Assembly (NCBI GenBank): GCA_964019425.1
Contig: OZ025812.1
Location: 675,027-739,026 of the forward strand
Reading direction: 5' to 3'
Origin: Flectonema sp. DT1601
Lineage: Eukaryota > Euglenozoa > Diplonemea > Diplonemida > Diplonemidae
DNA: 64,000 nt
The notes beneath the pieces are model-generated. The model worked only from the letters and a program-made list of their open reading frames with translations. It did no database searches and was not told the DNA's origin. The position numbers and the translations under genes are program-made. Positions 22,226-33,511 of the stretch are shown here, piece after piece (position 1 is the stretch's first letter; each line of letters begins with the position of its first letter).

Positions 22226-22833
22226 TTACGACTCGATCTCTTTTTCAACTCGATTTGGATCTAAGAGGCCTTTCTCACCTGCTCTGCGGAGGCAATCAAG
22301 CCCTCGTTTTTGTTTTATGAGAGTTGAGTAGGTAGTCTTGTCAGGAGTGATACAGTTTTCAATCATTTCCTCAAAGACTTTGAATATTAAATCGTCACCA
22401 GACTCAGCAAACACCGCCATGAGAGCATTGTACGTGTGAATGTCAGCAGTGAGTTCTCTGACTTTTAATTCTTCAAAAAATTTTAAAGATTTTCGTTTAT
22501 CTTGTAGTTTTGAACAATACATCAACATGATATTATAAACCCGACTATCTGGATCTATCCCCACCTTCTTCATGTCGTCGAATAGCTGAAGTATCGCTGA
22601 ATCATTTCTATCAGCATAACACTCTAACAGAATTGTATAAGACTCTAAGTTAGGTGATGGATCGTTACTGTTGGTTGGTTGTATTTGTTGTACTGGCTGG
22701 GAAAATAGAATTCGGTCTTTTGATCCCAGGGTTGGCACTGCTAGTCAGAGAACAGAAAAAACCCCTTTTTACAAAAACACGCAAAACGTTTTTTTTTTTT
22801 TGCTTTGTCGCACCGATTTAACCTAAAGTATAT

Positions 22834-22880
<47 letters not shown>

Positions 22881-25099
22881 TCATACTTTGTTCTCAGGAC
22901 GTTGAATATGTCAGTGACACTGCTGTCAGATGCGGCTACAAAAACTGCCATCATTTTATTATAAGTTGTGATCGTTGGTTTGATTTCTCTTGTCTTCATG
23001 TCTTCAATCAAATCTCTAGCCTTAATAATATCCTGATTCATGTGACATACATCCATTAGAGTGTTGTACGTTTCAACATCGGGTTTTACAGGTGCAGTTT
23101 TCTGGCACATTTGACGGTAAATTGAAAATGCTTTCTCAGAACGTTCGGCATTGCGTTCTGCGATGAGTCGATCTCTCTCTCGCATGTCTTCCTCAGTCGT
23201 TGGAAGGTTCTCATCGTTGAAAATTTGGTCACCTGGTCTGGTTAGTTTAGGACATGCTTTTATTAAAGTATTGTAAGTTTTTTGATTTGGTTTTATATTC
23301 AATCGTTTGTTATTCGCAATTTCCGCGAAAGCCTCAAAAATCAACCCATCACCAGCTTCAGCTAAAACATTTATAAAAGCATTGTACAACTCCGCGTCTA
23401 ATATAATTTTATTTTGAGTAGCTTCTCTGAACAGTTCAAGAGCTCTCTCAGTTTCATTATTTATACAACAAACGTCCATCATAATGACGTACGTCTTTGA
23501 ATCTGGTCGAAGACCTGATTGTTTCATTTCTTCAAAAACTTCATAGGCATTGTCAGCTTTTCTCATTCTCTCAGCTGCAACAATAAGAGTTTGATAGGTA
23601 ACAATGTCTGGATTGACACCGAAAGCAGATTGCCTTGCTAAGTAGTCATCTCCTATTAGAAGTCGTTGGTAGTGCCCTCGGAGAGTTGCTCCTGATTTAG
23701 CGTCCATTAAAACACCGTTTTGAACATCACCCAGACCTGCTAACATTAATGCTCCCTCTGAATCTTGTAAGTCACCAGAGTCTAAAAGTTCTTGTAGTCT
23801 CGCACGATCTTCTTCTTCTTCCTTTGCGTCTTCTTTCATTGCTCTGAACACTGTGAAGACACGTAGATCAGCACATCTCGCAAGAACACCCATCAGAGCG
23901 TTGTATGTGAATGTATTTGGACGAATTTCTTTTTCATCCATTTCATTGAACAGTGAGAGAGAGAGTACTGCGATTGCTTTCATTCCTGATTCCTGTTGTT
24001 CCTTTGATCTTCTGTTCATAACTTGCTGTTTCTTCCCTTGAACATAATCAAGACGCTCCCTACACATATCAATAAGTATGTTGTAGGTAACTACATCTGG
24101 ACGAAGTCCTTCAAGTTTGAGTTCTTCGAATAATTTAAAGGCCTTGTCGTAATCGTTAGCTCTCTGACAGGCTCTCATTAACGTGTTATATGTTCTTAGA
24201 TTTGGTGCAATTCTCTGCTTTAGCATATCTTCAAACATTTGAGATAGTAGTTCAGTTGGACCCTCAGCGAAGACATTCATTAAGCAGTTGTAGGTGTGTA
24301 CTGTCGGTTGTATTTTTCGTTCTTTCATTTCTTCAAAAAGCTGACTCGCTTGGTTTTCATCTCTTCTCAACACACAGAAACCCATTAAAGTGTTATACAT
24401 AATCACATCAGGTTCGATGTCGTACATTTCTTTCATTTCGTTGAACAATTGAAATGCTTTTTCGAATGAACCTGATCGTTCACAAGCTCTAATTAACGAT
24501 CTGTATGTTTGTATATCAGGTCGGAGGTTGGAATCGTCTCTGTTTAGAGCAGCGTCTTCCTTCATCTGTCTGTAAATCTGAAAGCAATCAGTCTCATTGC
24601 TATCCATTAATAATTGTAATAACCAATTAAAAGTATCCTTGTCGAGAGGTACTGATACAGATCTCATTTTAGTTAGTACCTTGATAGCCATTTGTCTTCG
24701 TTCTTCTTTTGGTTTTTTCACTGAATTTCTTAGCAAAGTGTTGAAACCGTGAGTTGTGTGCGCGCATTCATCCACGGGATCTTGTTCTTCTTTTGATCGT
24801 TTTTCTCGTTCACGACGTTCTTGACCTTGTCTGCTCCTCGACAGGTCTCGATTGTATCTTTTTAAAGGTTGTTCCTTTCGTACTGTCGATAATATAACTT
24901 GTCTTCTTGGTCGATTTGATGACACCGAAATGCTTCCTCCGAGTGGTTGTTGTTTTCCTCCACTTAAAACTGATATGGTGGTGTCGTGTCCTCTTTGAGT
25001 TCCTTGTTTACTGTTTGCTTGGATTCCCTCATCCAGTACCTCTAATCGATTACGAGGATGGGCAGCTCGTTCCTTCACCTTTCTGGGAAACAAATTCAT
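22226..25099 (-). CDS. Pentatricopeptide repeat (PPR) protein, two large exons
   Basis: Exon 1 (about 22881-25099) and exon 2 (22226-about 22738) together carry roughly fifteen 35-residue PPR motifs, such as TYNTLMRACQRANDYDKAFK and TYNALMAVFAESGDDLI. The basic, Arg-rich N-terminus could be an organelle targeting signal. PPR proteins bind RNA in mitochondria or plastids and act in processing, editing or translation. Exon 1 leaves coding at a GTATGAC donor directly before a T tract of about 40 bases (in minus-strand sense). The phase of exon 2 does not match this donor simply, so either a tiny exon is missed or the homopolymer is misread. TCTTTAG lies 9 nt upstream of the ATG. Confidence 0.9.
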
Positions 25100-25550
25100 A
25101 TTATTATCCTAAAGAACAGAACAGGTAATTATTTATACACTTTTTTTTCTTTAGACAAACTAAGTAAAGAGCAGCAGTGGATTGTATCTAATTTTTTTTT
25201 TTTTTTTGTCGCTGCAAGTAAAATACAAATTTATTTCCATTATGGCTTTTTTTTAAATGAAAAATAATAAAGCTGAACTGTTTGCCAATACACTCTTGTG
25301 TCACCAATGAAAGTAACTTTTTTTTTTGGTTTTCTTCTTTGTTTAATTTTTCTCTTTTTTTTTTTTTTTTTTTTGTTGACGAAAAAACTACATCGCAGTG
25401 CTGTTTTATTTTATTTGTTGTACCTCCTCAAACTTTTTTTTTTTTAATTTTTTTTTTTCCTGGTCTCAACGACGTGCTTTGCCGAAATAAATCTAATGTG
25501 GGGAGGGGATCTCCATCTGTGTGTGAGAGGGAAGATGACCTAACTTTTTT
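25100..25550. other. Gene-free, T-rich spacer
   Basis: This 450-bp gap between the PPR gene and KIFBP consists of T runs separated by short unique stretches. No reading frame, RNA or repeat family was recognised. Confidence 0.5.
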
Positions 25551-27377
25551 TTACTGGACATTAAACGCCCTGCTTATGTCTCTCATCTTACTAGGAAGCA
25601 TTCTTGCGACTTCCTTTGCTAACTCGATTTGTAATTTTGTAGTTTCCTCTTTGCAAAGCTTGTCGCCATAGCGAGGATGTGCTTCCGCCCAGGTGACGAG
25701 TTCGTTGTACTCGGCAACTGCGAGTTCCAGTTGTTTGTATTCTTTTTGAGGAGACTTAGCGTATTTCTTTGAAGCCAATCTAATCGCATGCATTCGTGCT
25801 GAGATAAAAGCGTGGCACACATCTGGATCCATATCCGCTGGAGGCTTTCCTCCTTCGAGAAGGAACGAGTCGCTGAAACTTATGAAATGCTTTTCAGAGT
25901 ATGACATGATCTTGTTAATAGCGTCTTTGGTGAGTGGTTCTTTCATCTCTGACTTGATTTCTTTTCTTCTGTTTCTTTGAGTGATACGAAGTTCACATAT
26001 TTCGTTGTAAATCTCACCAACTTCAAACCAAATTTGCCTTTGATAATTCAAATAGTGTTTGTCATTTAACTGCTCAGGGATTCCGTCGAGTAGCTTTGCT
26101 CGGACTTTGTGAAGACTGCAATGACGATCAACGAGAGCACCGATTGGATCATCGCTCTCTCGATCCCACGAAGCGAGAAGTTTATAAAAAGCAGACAAAT
26201 CCTGGGCAATCTGAATATAATCGGTGACGAAACCGTCGAAGACGTACCACTCGAGAGCTTTGTTCCATTGTTGACGGGCTTCTTTAAACAGCGGTAGTAT
26301 CATTGACCATCCCTTCTTATTAAATGGAATTGGTTGAGGTTGAGATGGTTCAGGAATATCACAAGTAAAGTTAACCCACCATTCAAAAGGTAAATTCTTT
26401 GGAGGCTCAGGTTCATCATCTTCAGCGTATCCCATAGCAGTATCCCTGTAGTACTTCACGTAGTAATAGTTCCACTTTGCTCTCGCTTGATGAATATTTG
26501 CTACAGTTTGCTGAGCCTTCTCATCTGTTAAGTCGTCACCTGATTCTGCGTAGTTCGCCATCACTTTTTCAGCAGCAAGAATACAATGCTTTGAAGCACC
26601 GTAGTCGTTTAGGTTTAAATAGAAGCTGCATAGACCGAGAGCGTTGATAGACCACTCGACTCGGTCAAATTCCTTCTTCGAAGCCAACTGTCTCTGAAGA
26701 GTGAGGTGACAATATTTTGAGGCTTCTTCGCTTTTACGATCATTTCCGTAAACCTGAGCGAGATAGAACAGAGTTGAGGTGTAGCTACCTTCAACCTTAC
26801 CTCTGATGCTGGTGGTCTCTCCATCATCAGATATATTTAGAGCCTGATGACCAGCATCACCCTCATCAAGGGAACGTTTATCAAAATGTTCATAAAGTTT
26901 GACGCTGTGGTTTAGACATGCTAGGGCTTTTTCAACCATACCTCTACCACACCAATGGTAACCAGCCATGTTAAAGGAGTCTAATAAGAAAGGGACGTAC
27001 GTCATGTCGGTGTCGTTGTTTAGTTTGGTTTTACACTTTAACAACGTGTCTTTTAAAAAACCAGTTTCCCAATCGTATGAAGTTTTATTATGAAGAGAAT
27101 CCCATAGTTGTTCTGCTCTCTCTAGGTATTCATATCCTTCTTGGTCAGACTCTACTTCGAATAAATTTTGTGATATAGACATGTTGATTCTCGCTAACAT
27201 ATGTAAAAGATTGTTATCTTCTTTATTCTCCTTCGCTAAGTCTACAAGCTTCGATCTCAGAGAAGTCATTTCTGATCTCGCTTCATGTTTCTTTAAAAAT
27301 ATATTGCTGTTTGGAGCTTCTTCATTTGCGAGGTCTAAAATCTCCTCAAGTTTGGTTGTGAATTCATCTTCTTTCAT
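25551..27377 (-). CDS. KIFBP: KIF-binding protein
   Basis: The product is 608 aa against 621 in human. It is a TPR-like helical protein that binds kinesin motor domains and blocks them from microtubules. Matching segments include MVEKALACLNHSVKLY, STLFYLAQVY, YCHLTLQRQL and the C-terminal AKEVARMLPSKMRDI. I chose the Met at 27375-27377 because the upstream extension is only Lys residues from an A run. CCTCAG lies just upstream of that run. No intron is needed. In metazoans it matters for axons; in flagellated protists it is linked to kinesin control. Confidence 0.9.
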   Translation of the reverse strand: MKEDEFTTKLEEILDLANEEAPNSNIFLKKHEARSEMTSLRSKLVDLAKENKEDNNLLHMLARINMSISQNLFEVESDQEGYEYLERAEQLWDSLHNKTSYDWETGFLKDTLLKCKTKLNNDTDMTYVPFLLDSFNMAGYHWCGRGMVEKALACLNHSVKLYEHFDKRSLDEGDAGHQALNISDDGETTSIRGKVEGSYTSTLFYLAQVYGNDRKSEEASKYCHLTLQRQLASKKEFDRVEWSINALGLCSFYLNLNDYGASKHCILAAEKVMANYAESGDDLTDEKAQQTVANIHQARAKWNYYYVKYYRDTAMGYAEDDEPEPPKNLPFEWWVNFTCDIPEPSQPQPIPFNKKGWSMILPLFKEARQQWNKALEWYVFDGFVTDYIQIAQDLSAFYKLLASWDRESDDPIGALVDRHCSLHKVRAKLLDGIPEQLNDKHYLNYQRQIWFEVGEIYNEICELRITQRNRRKEIKSEMKEPLTKDAINKIMSYSEKHFISFSDSFLLEGGKPPADMDPDVCHAFISARMHAIRLASKKYAKSPQKEYKQLELAVAEYNELVTWAEAHPRYGDKLCKEETTKLQIELAKEVARMLPSKMRDISRAFNVQ

Positions 27378-27842
27378 TGTTTTTTTTTTTTTTTTTTTTT
27401 TTTGAGATATCTGAGGGGAAGTTATGAAATAAGTGAAGTAAAAAAACAAACATTCACCATCAAACTAATAACAACAATTTGAATAAACAATCTGGCTGGA
27501 AAAAAAATAAGAAATAAAATCAGATTAATCGTCGTACTGTCATTTGCATGAATGAATCCATCAGGAAGCTACAATTTCTCTTTTTTTTTTTTTTTTTTTT
27601 CCCTTACTGTTGATGCACCAAACAAAAATATTTCCTACTTCTCATTTTTTTTTTTCTTTCCCTTTTGTCAATTTCTTCTTTTTTTTTTTTTTTCGTTTTT
27701 TTTTTTTTCGTTCGGTATTTTCAACTAACAACCTGATAAGAAGGGAACAAAAAAAAAATAAACCTCTCGTTTTTTTTGTGCAAGAAACTATAAATTAGAC
27801 TCAGTCAGTTGAAAAGTAGTAACAGCGTTCAGAACAAGGTGT
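27378..27842. other. Gene-free spacer, T-rich
   Basis: The gap between KIFBP and ATPAF2 contains T tracts at about 27580-27600 and 27650-27710. No gene or repeat family was recognised. Confidence 0.5.
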
Positions 27843-28958
27843 CTAGTCCTGTGACTTCTTTAGTACTGATGGGTCCGGATAACAATCATGTGATTTAATT
27901 GATTTTGTAAATTGATAGGCGCAGTAGCAAGCAGCCATCTTGACAGTCGAATCTGAATTTCTGATGTCATGGTATCCGTCAACACTGGTTGTGGTGCTGA
28001 TGTTGTGATCCTCTTCAATTCTATTTATAGCGATCGCTTCTTCAATTGTAATAAACTGATTAACAACAGCCAATGGAAGTACTAAAGAAGACATATATTG
28101 ACACATCACTGTTAAACAGACAAGTTGATATTTGTTTAAGTTTGCTGACTGAAGGTATAATTTCATTTTTTCGAAATCCTCAGGATCGAATGCTGCACGA
28201 CGGATTCCCTCAATACGAGGAGTAGTGATATCGAACAGTCTGTCAGCCCATTCAAGAACTGGTTCGATGAGTTCATCTTGACGATCTCTGACACTCTCCT
28301 GACGGTAGAACATGTGATCATGTTTGAAGAATTCCAGTAGGTATGCAAGTCTAGTCTGAACACCATCAGGCTGAACTTGATGAGCACCAGATGCAACATC
28401 CGTTAGCGGCATACTGTAACGGTTAATCACAGCTCCTTGTTGAGCCCATTCATGTGCAAGAGCGTACGCAAACTCTTCACTTGGGACAGTTAAATGGTCT
28501 TTTGATTCGAAAGCTGTCGCGTATCTGGCATCTAATTTTACTTTCCACCAGGTCTCGTCTGCCTGTTCGACGTCTACTTCTTTCCAAAATACTTTTATAG
28601 CGCGGATCGGTTTAGCTTCTGTTCCTGATGGAGTCATATTAAATAATCCATCTTGATCAGATAGACGTCCTTGTTGAGCTTCTGTTTCTTTAAACTTTTT
28701 GAAACTCTTCTGAAGAACTTCAGGAGCATTCGGGCTTTCAGGATCAAACCCATCCTTCTCTCCTTTATTTATTGCTGCTGCTGTCTGAGTAATTCTCTCC
28801 TCAAACTCATCCATCGTGAACTTGGTCTTGACACCTTCAGAGCTACTAGCTGGTGTCTTAATATCATCAACACCACCCATCACACTGCCTTCGGTAGCGC
28901 TACGACCTGTCCTTTTAGCAGCGGGACCGCACATTCTGATAACAGTTCTTCGCATCAT
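27843..28958 (-). CDS. ATPAF2: ATP synthase F1 assembly factor 2 (Atp12)
   Basis: The protein is a mitochondrial chaperone that binds the F1 alpha subunit during ATP synthase assembly. The N-terminus (MMRRTVIRMCGPAAKRTGRS) looks like a mitochondrial targeting peptide. The Atp12 core shows FWKEVDVE, LTVPSEEFAYALAHEW, PVLEWADRLFDI and LVCLTVMCQYMSSLVLPLAV. It is intronless, 371 aa, slightly longer than human (289) because of an N-terminal linker. Two in-frame ATGs begin the gene, and a 24-bp stretch covering them is repeated 266 bp upstream. Confidence 0.93.
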   Translation of the reverse strand: MMRRTVIRMCGPAAKRTGRSATEGSVMGGVDDIKTPASSSEGVKTKFTMDEFEERITQTAAAINKGEKDGFDPESPNAPEVLQKSFKKFKETEAQQGRLSDQDGLFNMTPSGTEAKPIRAIKVFWKEVDVEQADETWWKVKLDARYATAFESKDHLTVPSEEFAYALAHEWAQQGAVINRYSMPLTDVASGAHQVQPDGVQTRLAYLLEFFKHDHMFYRQESVRDRQDELIEPVLEWADRLFDITTPRIEGIRRAAFDPEDFEKMKLYLQSANLNKYQLVCLTVMCQYMSSLVLPLAVVNQFITIEEAIAINRIEEDHNISTTTSVDGYHDIRNSDSTVKMAACYCAYQFTKSIKSHDCYPDPSVLKKSQD

Positions 28959-29230
28959 ATTGATTTAATTATTAAAAAAAAAAAAGGGTTCTGAAAAAAA
29001 AAAAGGTTTAATTGTTTGATTTTTTTTTTGTTACGTAAAAAAAAAATACAAAAATGTATTGTATCAATAAAAACAGATAATTTTACAATAAGTTCTGAGA
29101 TACAGCGTGACCTATTGGGTTCTCTCATCACGTTATGGTGTACAAGTCAGTCAATCAGCTATGGTGACTGAAGCATCTTAGTTAGCAAAGACTAGGATGT
29201 AGTTACAACAGTTCTTCGCATCATATTGAT
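28941..29230. repeat. 24-bp direct repeat flanking a family-B-related insert
   Basis: The 24 bases at 28941-28964, which include both ATPAF2 start codons, recur exactly at 29207-29230. The 242 bp between them contain A/T runs and, from about 29119, a segment (TCTCTCATCACGTTATGGTG, then GATGTAGTTAC) matching the right half of the family B copy at 42760-42855. This looks like an insertion that duplicated its target. Confidence 0.75.
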
Positions 29231-29616
29231 AAGAATAGACTCTAAAAAAAGGAGTTACTGTTTAACAATATTGAAAACACTACAACGACAGAATATTAAC
29301 CCTCACTTAATGAATATATTGCACTCTGAAATGGGGGGATGTGAAACTTTTTTGTAACATTTCTTTGAGCACAACAATGCATCTCATTAAGCTACCAGAC
29401 ACGTTAATGTATATTTTGTATTATCTCTGTGACCTAAAGTTAGTAAGTAATTATCAATTTGTAGCAGCATAGCCGTAGATATCATTATGGTACTGTAACG
29501 GGACTTGTTAGGGCACTTTTTTCTCTTTATATTGACATGTTAATTCTTCCTCACTCTGTGGGTCTACTGTCGAACAGGGTTGAAGCCTACCTTTGCTTTT
29601 TTTTTTTTTTTTTTTT

Positions 29617-29675
29617 GTACCGACGTAGTCGGAGAAGAAACTATTCAGATTAAAGACCGTTATATCAACAAAAGT

Positions 29676-29707
<32 letters not shown>

Positions 29708-29845
29708 CCCCCCCTGTGCGACAGGATTTCAGTCTGCATTCAACGAAAAAAAAAAAAAAAAAAAAAAAAGGCTAATCTGAATGGTTTTTTTTTTTTTCGT
29801 ATTGACGTAGTCGGAGAAGAAACCATTCAGATTGAAAGCCCCCAT
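29617..29845. mobile_element. MITE-like family C, copy 2 and adjoining half-copy
   Basis: The left end is GTACCGACGTAGTCGGAGAA followed by GAAACTATTCAGATTAAAG. The right end at about 29770 is GGCTAATCTGAATGGTTT, its inverted relative. Immediately after, at 29799, a second left end begins (GACGTAGTCGGAGAAGAAAC, CATTCAGATTGAAAG) with no visible right partner. The interior is mainly T and A tracts. Confidence 0.65.
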
Positions 29846-31016
29846 GACCTTCTCTCTTCCATACAACAGATTCTGTCGTTCACAACATATCCGAACAGTA
29901 TTGAAAGCTTAGTCTTTCTTATTATTTTTTCCTTCCTTCTTGTGTTTATGGAAAAAAAAAAAAAAAAAGGCAAGTGTTGTTGGCAGCCAATATCTGTATC
30001 GACCAACACCAGGAAGAAAATACGCTGCTGGCAGACAGCTCTGGTAAACGTGTGGGGGTCTTTAATAGAGACTCAGGATGTGATACCACACAGTTCTTTT
30101 ATTAGAATAGAACGAAATCAACCTGCACTCGGGAATCTAAAATAAAAAAAATTAAAAAAAGAGCTGCCAAATGACAGACAGAAGTCAAGAAGCCTGTGGG
30201 CTAGCGCAACTGCTTCCGATGTTATTTATTTATTTATTTTTTTTTTTTTTTTTTACCATAACATTCAGTGTTTAGAAGTTTTTTTTTTCAGGGATGGGGC
30301 AGGATAAGGGAAAAAAAAAAAAAAAAGTAAGAATCAGACAAAGAAATTGAATAAAACACATAGTTTACGTAGGAATGGAGGACATACGACTTAGGGGGAA
30401 AAAAATAATATTATTAAGCTATGAGACAATAGAAAGGGGGAGAAAGTGGTACTACAGGGAAGTGTAGTTCTTTTTCGTTGTTTAACTCAGCACCTCAACT
30501 GCTAACCGGATAATATAACGTAACGCAAAACACAGCAAAAAAAAAAAGAAAATTTGTTGTGATGTACAGAAGGAACGGAAAACACATCCCAACTACCTCA
30601 ACAACAAAAAAAAAAAAAAAAAATGAAACGAACAATGAAATAATCACACGAACCGGACATCACGCCGTCACTATGTCCGTTTCCCAGCTTCAAAGAAACG
30701 TTAAGGGAAGACTTCGTTAGAAAAACTCAAGAGAGGATAGCTTGCCCGACACTAGACTTTTTTCCATAATTTGTCTCTTGTAAGCAAAACAAACAAACAT
30801 GTCGTGTATTAATAGCAAGACAATGGGAATGGGAAAAAAAACGAATGTATATGAAAAAAAAAAAAAAAAAAAAATTAACCTTCAAAATGACACAGGCAAG
30901 CTTTTTTCCTATTTTAAAAAGAAAATATTTGGAATCGGGAAAAGGGGAGTAAACCATATGTGCAAGAACCGAATTAAGAAGTAATTAAAGAAAGTAATTT
31001 TTTTTTTTTTTTTTTT

Positions 31017-31147
31017 TGCAGAAGAAAACTATTCAGATTAAAGAGCCGTTATTTATTATGTCATCCTTATCTATTTTCCCTGTGCCGCCAGTAAAACTGG
31101 CTGCGATCAACAAAATATATAAGGCTGCTTATCTGAATGGTTTCTCT
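31017..31147. mobile_element. MITE-like family C, copy 3
   Basis: The ends are AGAAGAAAACTATTCAGATT and CTTATCTGAATGGTTTCT, an imperfect inverted pair, with about 90 bp of unique sequence inside. The element is 130 bp long, and the ends match copies 1 and 2. Confidence 0.65.
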
Positions 31148-31699
31148 ATTAGGCCCGCATACTTACTTGTGTTGTAATGACGTACACTGGACATCGTTCT
31201 CTTCGAACCTAAACTCATCAACACTTTCATCAATATGAGTGAAATAGCATCCTTGCAACAGCAGAAATGTATTTCTTTCTGAGAATCTCAATTCCTGGGA
31301 GGAGAATGGGAAGGAAAAGAAGAAAACAAAGACTCAGAAACAAAAGATGAATATCAGAAAGTTCTCTTCCCCGGGAAAACAATGACTTTATTTTTTTTTT
31401 ATAAAGAGAGCGAAACATTAGTAATGGGGAGAGAGAGTGGAGGGTGAAAAAAAAAAAAAAAAAAACAGATTTAAAAAAAAAAAAGAACAAAGGTATTCAT
31501 TTATTTTTTTTTTTTTTTTTTTTTTTCCCCCTTACTCACACACATCCATACTTGCCTTGGCTCATTACTTTTTTTTTTTTGTGTTTCTTTGTTTCCCTAA
31601 AACAAAAAAAAAACACATTCTTTGTGATGAATTAACTCCGAATAACTTACCATACTATTAATTGAAATAGACCTGCGTGGGAATCCAACCGGTCATCAG

Positions 31700-31812
31700 G
31701 CCGCATGCCGTGTCTACAACTTGAAACTGCTACGAACAAGAGGAATCCAACTCTGGTTGTCATCACAGCAGTGGCGAGTGGCAAGATCAGGTCAAGCGTC
31801 GCTGAGTAACTG

Positions 31813-31844
<32 letters not shown>

Positions 31845-31910
31845 TTCTAATTAAAGACGCGCATGAATGGACCATTGAGATGCCTTCTACTGCATCCGCT
31901 TTCAGTGACC
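31700..31910 (+). pseudogene. Large-subunit (28S) rRNA fragment, decayed
   Basis: The 30 bases at 31815-31844 (GACTCTCTTAAGGTAGCCAA and the following ATGCCTCGTC) match the most conserved part of eukaryotic 28S rRNA, the target site of R2 retrotransposons. The context extends both ways: ACTTGAAACTGCTACGAACA and GAGGAATCCAACTCTGG upstream, CTAATTAAAGACGCGCATGA downstream. Some 65 bases normally lying between are missing, the universally conserved CGGGTAAACGGCGG is lost, and the downstream GAGATTCCCACTGTCCC region is altered. It is therefore a relic or an rRNA-derived repeat, not a working rRNA. Confidence 0.75.
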
Positions 31911-32252
31911 AGTCTTGAGATGTTGATTTCCAACAAACAGATCGAGGGGAAGGGATGTGAGTAAAAATATTTAAAAAAAAAAAGCAAAACTATAACAACA
32001 TCAATCTGTGTAGCAATCTGTGTTCAGCAACACCCATCTGAGATGAACAATTTTTTTTTTTTTTTTTTTTTTAAAAATAACGTGCCTGGCAAGGTTAGTG
32101 CTGGAGGCTAGTTGCAAAAAAGATGTATATAGCTGGCGGGCTTTTTATTCGGCTCAGTACTTCTCGTCTGTTGCCCGATTCCCTTCCTTTTTTTTTTTTT
32201 TTTTGTTTTTTTTTTTGTTTTATTCCGTCTGATTTACCGACTTCATTCGTCA

Positions 32253-33511
32253 CTAACGTCGAGCTACTCTGCTAGCCATGTTTGCGTCCATTCCATGAAA
32301 GTGAAATTTCTACAGAGACGGAAACTGTTTTTTTATTTTTCGTTAAGGAACCCAACAGGAAACTGTTTTATTTTTATTTTGTTAGGAAATCTCATTTTTG
32401 AAGAAACACCTACGCAAAAAAAAAAATAAAAACACCAAAAAAAGAAGAAAAAAAAAATTAAGCATACCTTGAATGTATTCTTTCGAACACACTCACCACC
32501 CTTGGCTGGATCAAAAGTCAGTTTTAAGAATGTTCCATCAGCAGCGAGAACGTGTAGAGTATCTGAGTGAGATCCAAACACACAGACTGTTGCACATTCA
32601 GGTCCAGTGTACCAAGCGAACGACCACTCAGAAGCAAACCAAACGCTTACAGGTTGAAGTACAGAGAGAAATGATTTTCTGTTGTTGGGTACTCCAGAAG
32701 AAGTAAAAGGATCATCTCCTGATAAATCTCCCAAAGCAAAGACGTGAATAGTTCCATGGCTTGACGAGCATGCGATGAATCTGGAATCACCACTGAAACA
32801 CAGAGAGTAGATGAGAGCTTTCTCTGTACCTCTACGAAGTTCCTTTAGAAGTTTATCGTGAACACTGGTGTCGTAAATTCGAATGAGAGTTCCTTTCTCA
32901 GATGACGTTGCTAATAATGTTCCATCAGAGTTTAAAGCAATCATCGCCAACGCACTGTCATGAGCTCGAGTGAACCCTCCTTTGTCATCTGTTGAGTCCT
33001 CAATACGAACAACACCCTTCTCTAATGATGGACAAGCTAAGACACATCTACCAGAGCTGGGTGACAAAGCGAATATTCCCAATGGATTGAAATCAGTGTT
33101 GTGCTTTAATTGTAATTCTAATTTCTCAAAACTGAAAACTGAAACCGCGAAATCCGTTGCAACTACTACCTTGTCGCGTCTCAGTTTGACGGCTTTTACT
33201 ACATCACGAAATGTCATGTCACCTATTACTTGCATTGTGTGATCGTCCCACAGTTTTACTTTATCAGTTGGAAAGCAAGGTCGTTTTCCACCCCCAACAA
33301 GAGCTAGGATGTTACACCTAAATAACATCTCCACAATCCCAATTCCTCCGTTTGGAAATTTCCTCCGAAAAGTCTCTCGAAAAGGATCGCAATTATAAAT
33401 ACGAAAACCAGCATCAGTACCAATAGAGAAACAACCATGGTCCTGGTTAAAACTCATGTATAAAACTTCATCCATGTTCGCAATCTTTCGTTGTGCTAAA
33501 TTAAGCGTCAT
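32253..33511 (-). CDS. PROPPIN WD-repeat protein (Atg18/WIPI family)
   Basis: A seven-bladed propeller that binds PI3P on autophagic membranes. Exon 1 is 32468-33511 and exon 2 is 32253-32309, joined at AAG/GTATGC and a TGTAG acceptor; the product is 366 aa. The hallmark basic motif is LRRG (about residues 226-229), the form found in WIPI3/WIPI4, where other members have FRRG. It sits in IRIYDTSVHDKLLKELRRG. Earlier landmarks are SFNQDHGCFSIGTDAGF and LALVGGG. Exon 2 encodes a short tail (KFHFHGMD). ATAAAACAG lies 7 nt before the start codon. By family, it acts downstream of the kinase encoded at 8805-17408. Confidence 0.94.

Larger units (their letters stand above)
29231..32252. other. Gene-free spacer with short elements and an rRNA relic
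   Basis: This 3-kb gap has no supported protein gene. It holds MITE-like elements at 29617-29845 and 31017-31147, an LSU rRNA fragment at 31700-31910 and many homopolymers. Frames here are made of poly-Phe or poly-Lys. Confidence 0.6.

Noticed and set aside
31815-31844. LINE at 46484-49774 inserted at the R2 site
   Set aside because: The 28S-like site at 31815 is uninterrupted and 15 kb away. The LINE's flanks show no rRNA sequence.
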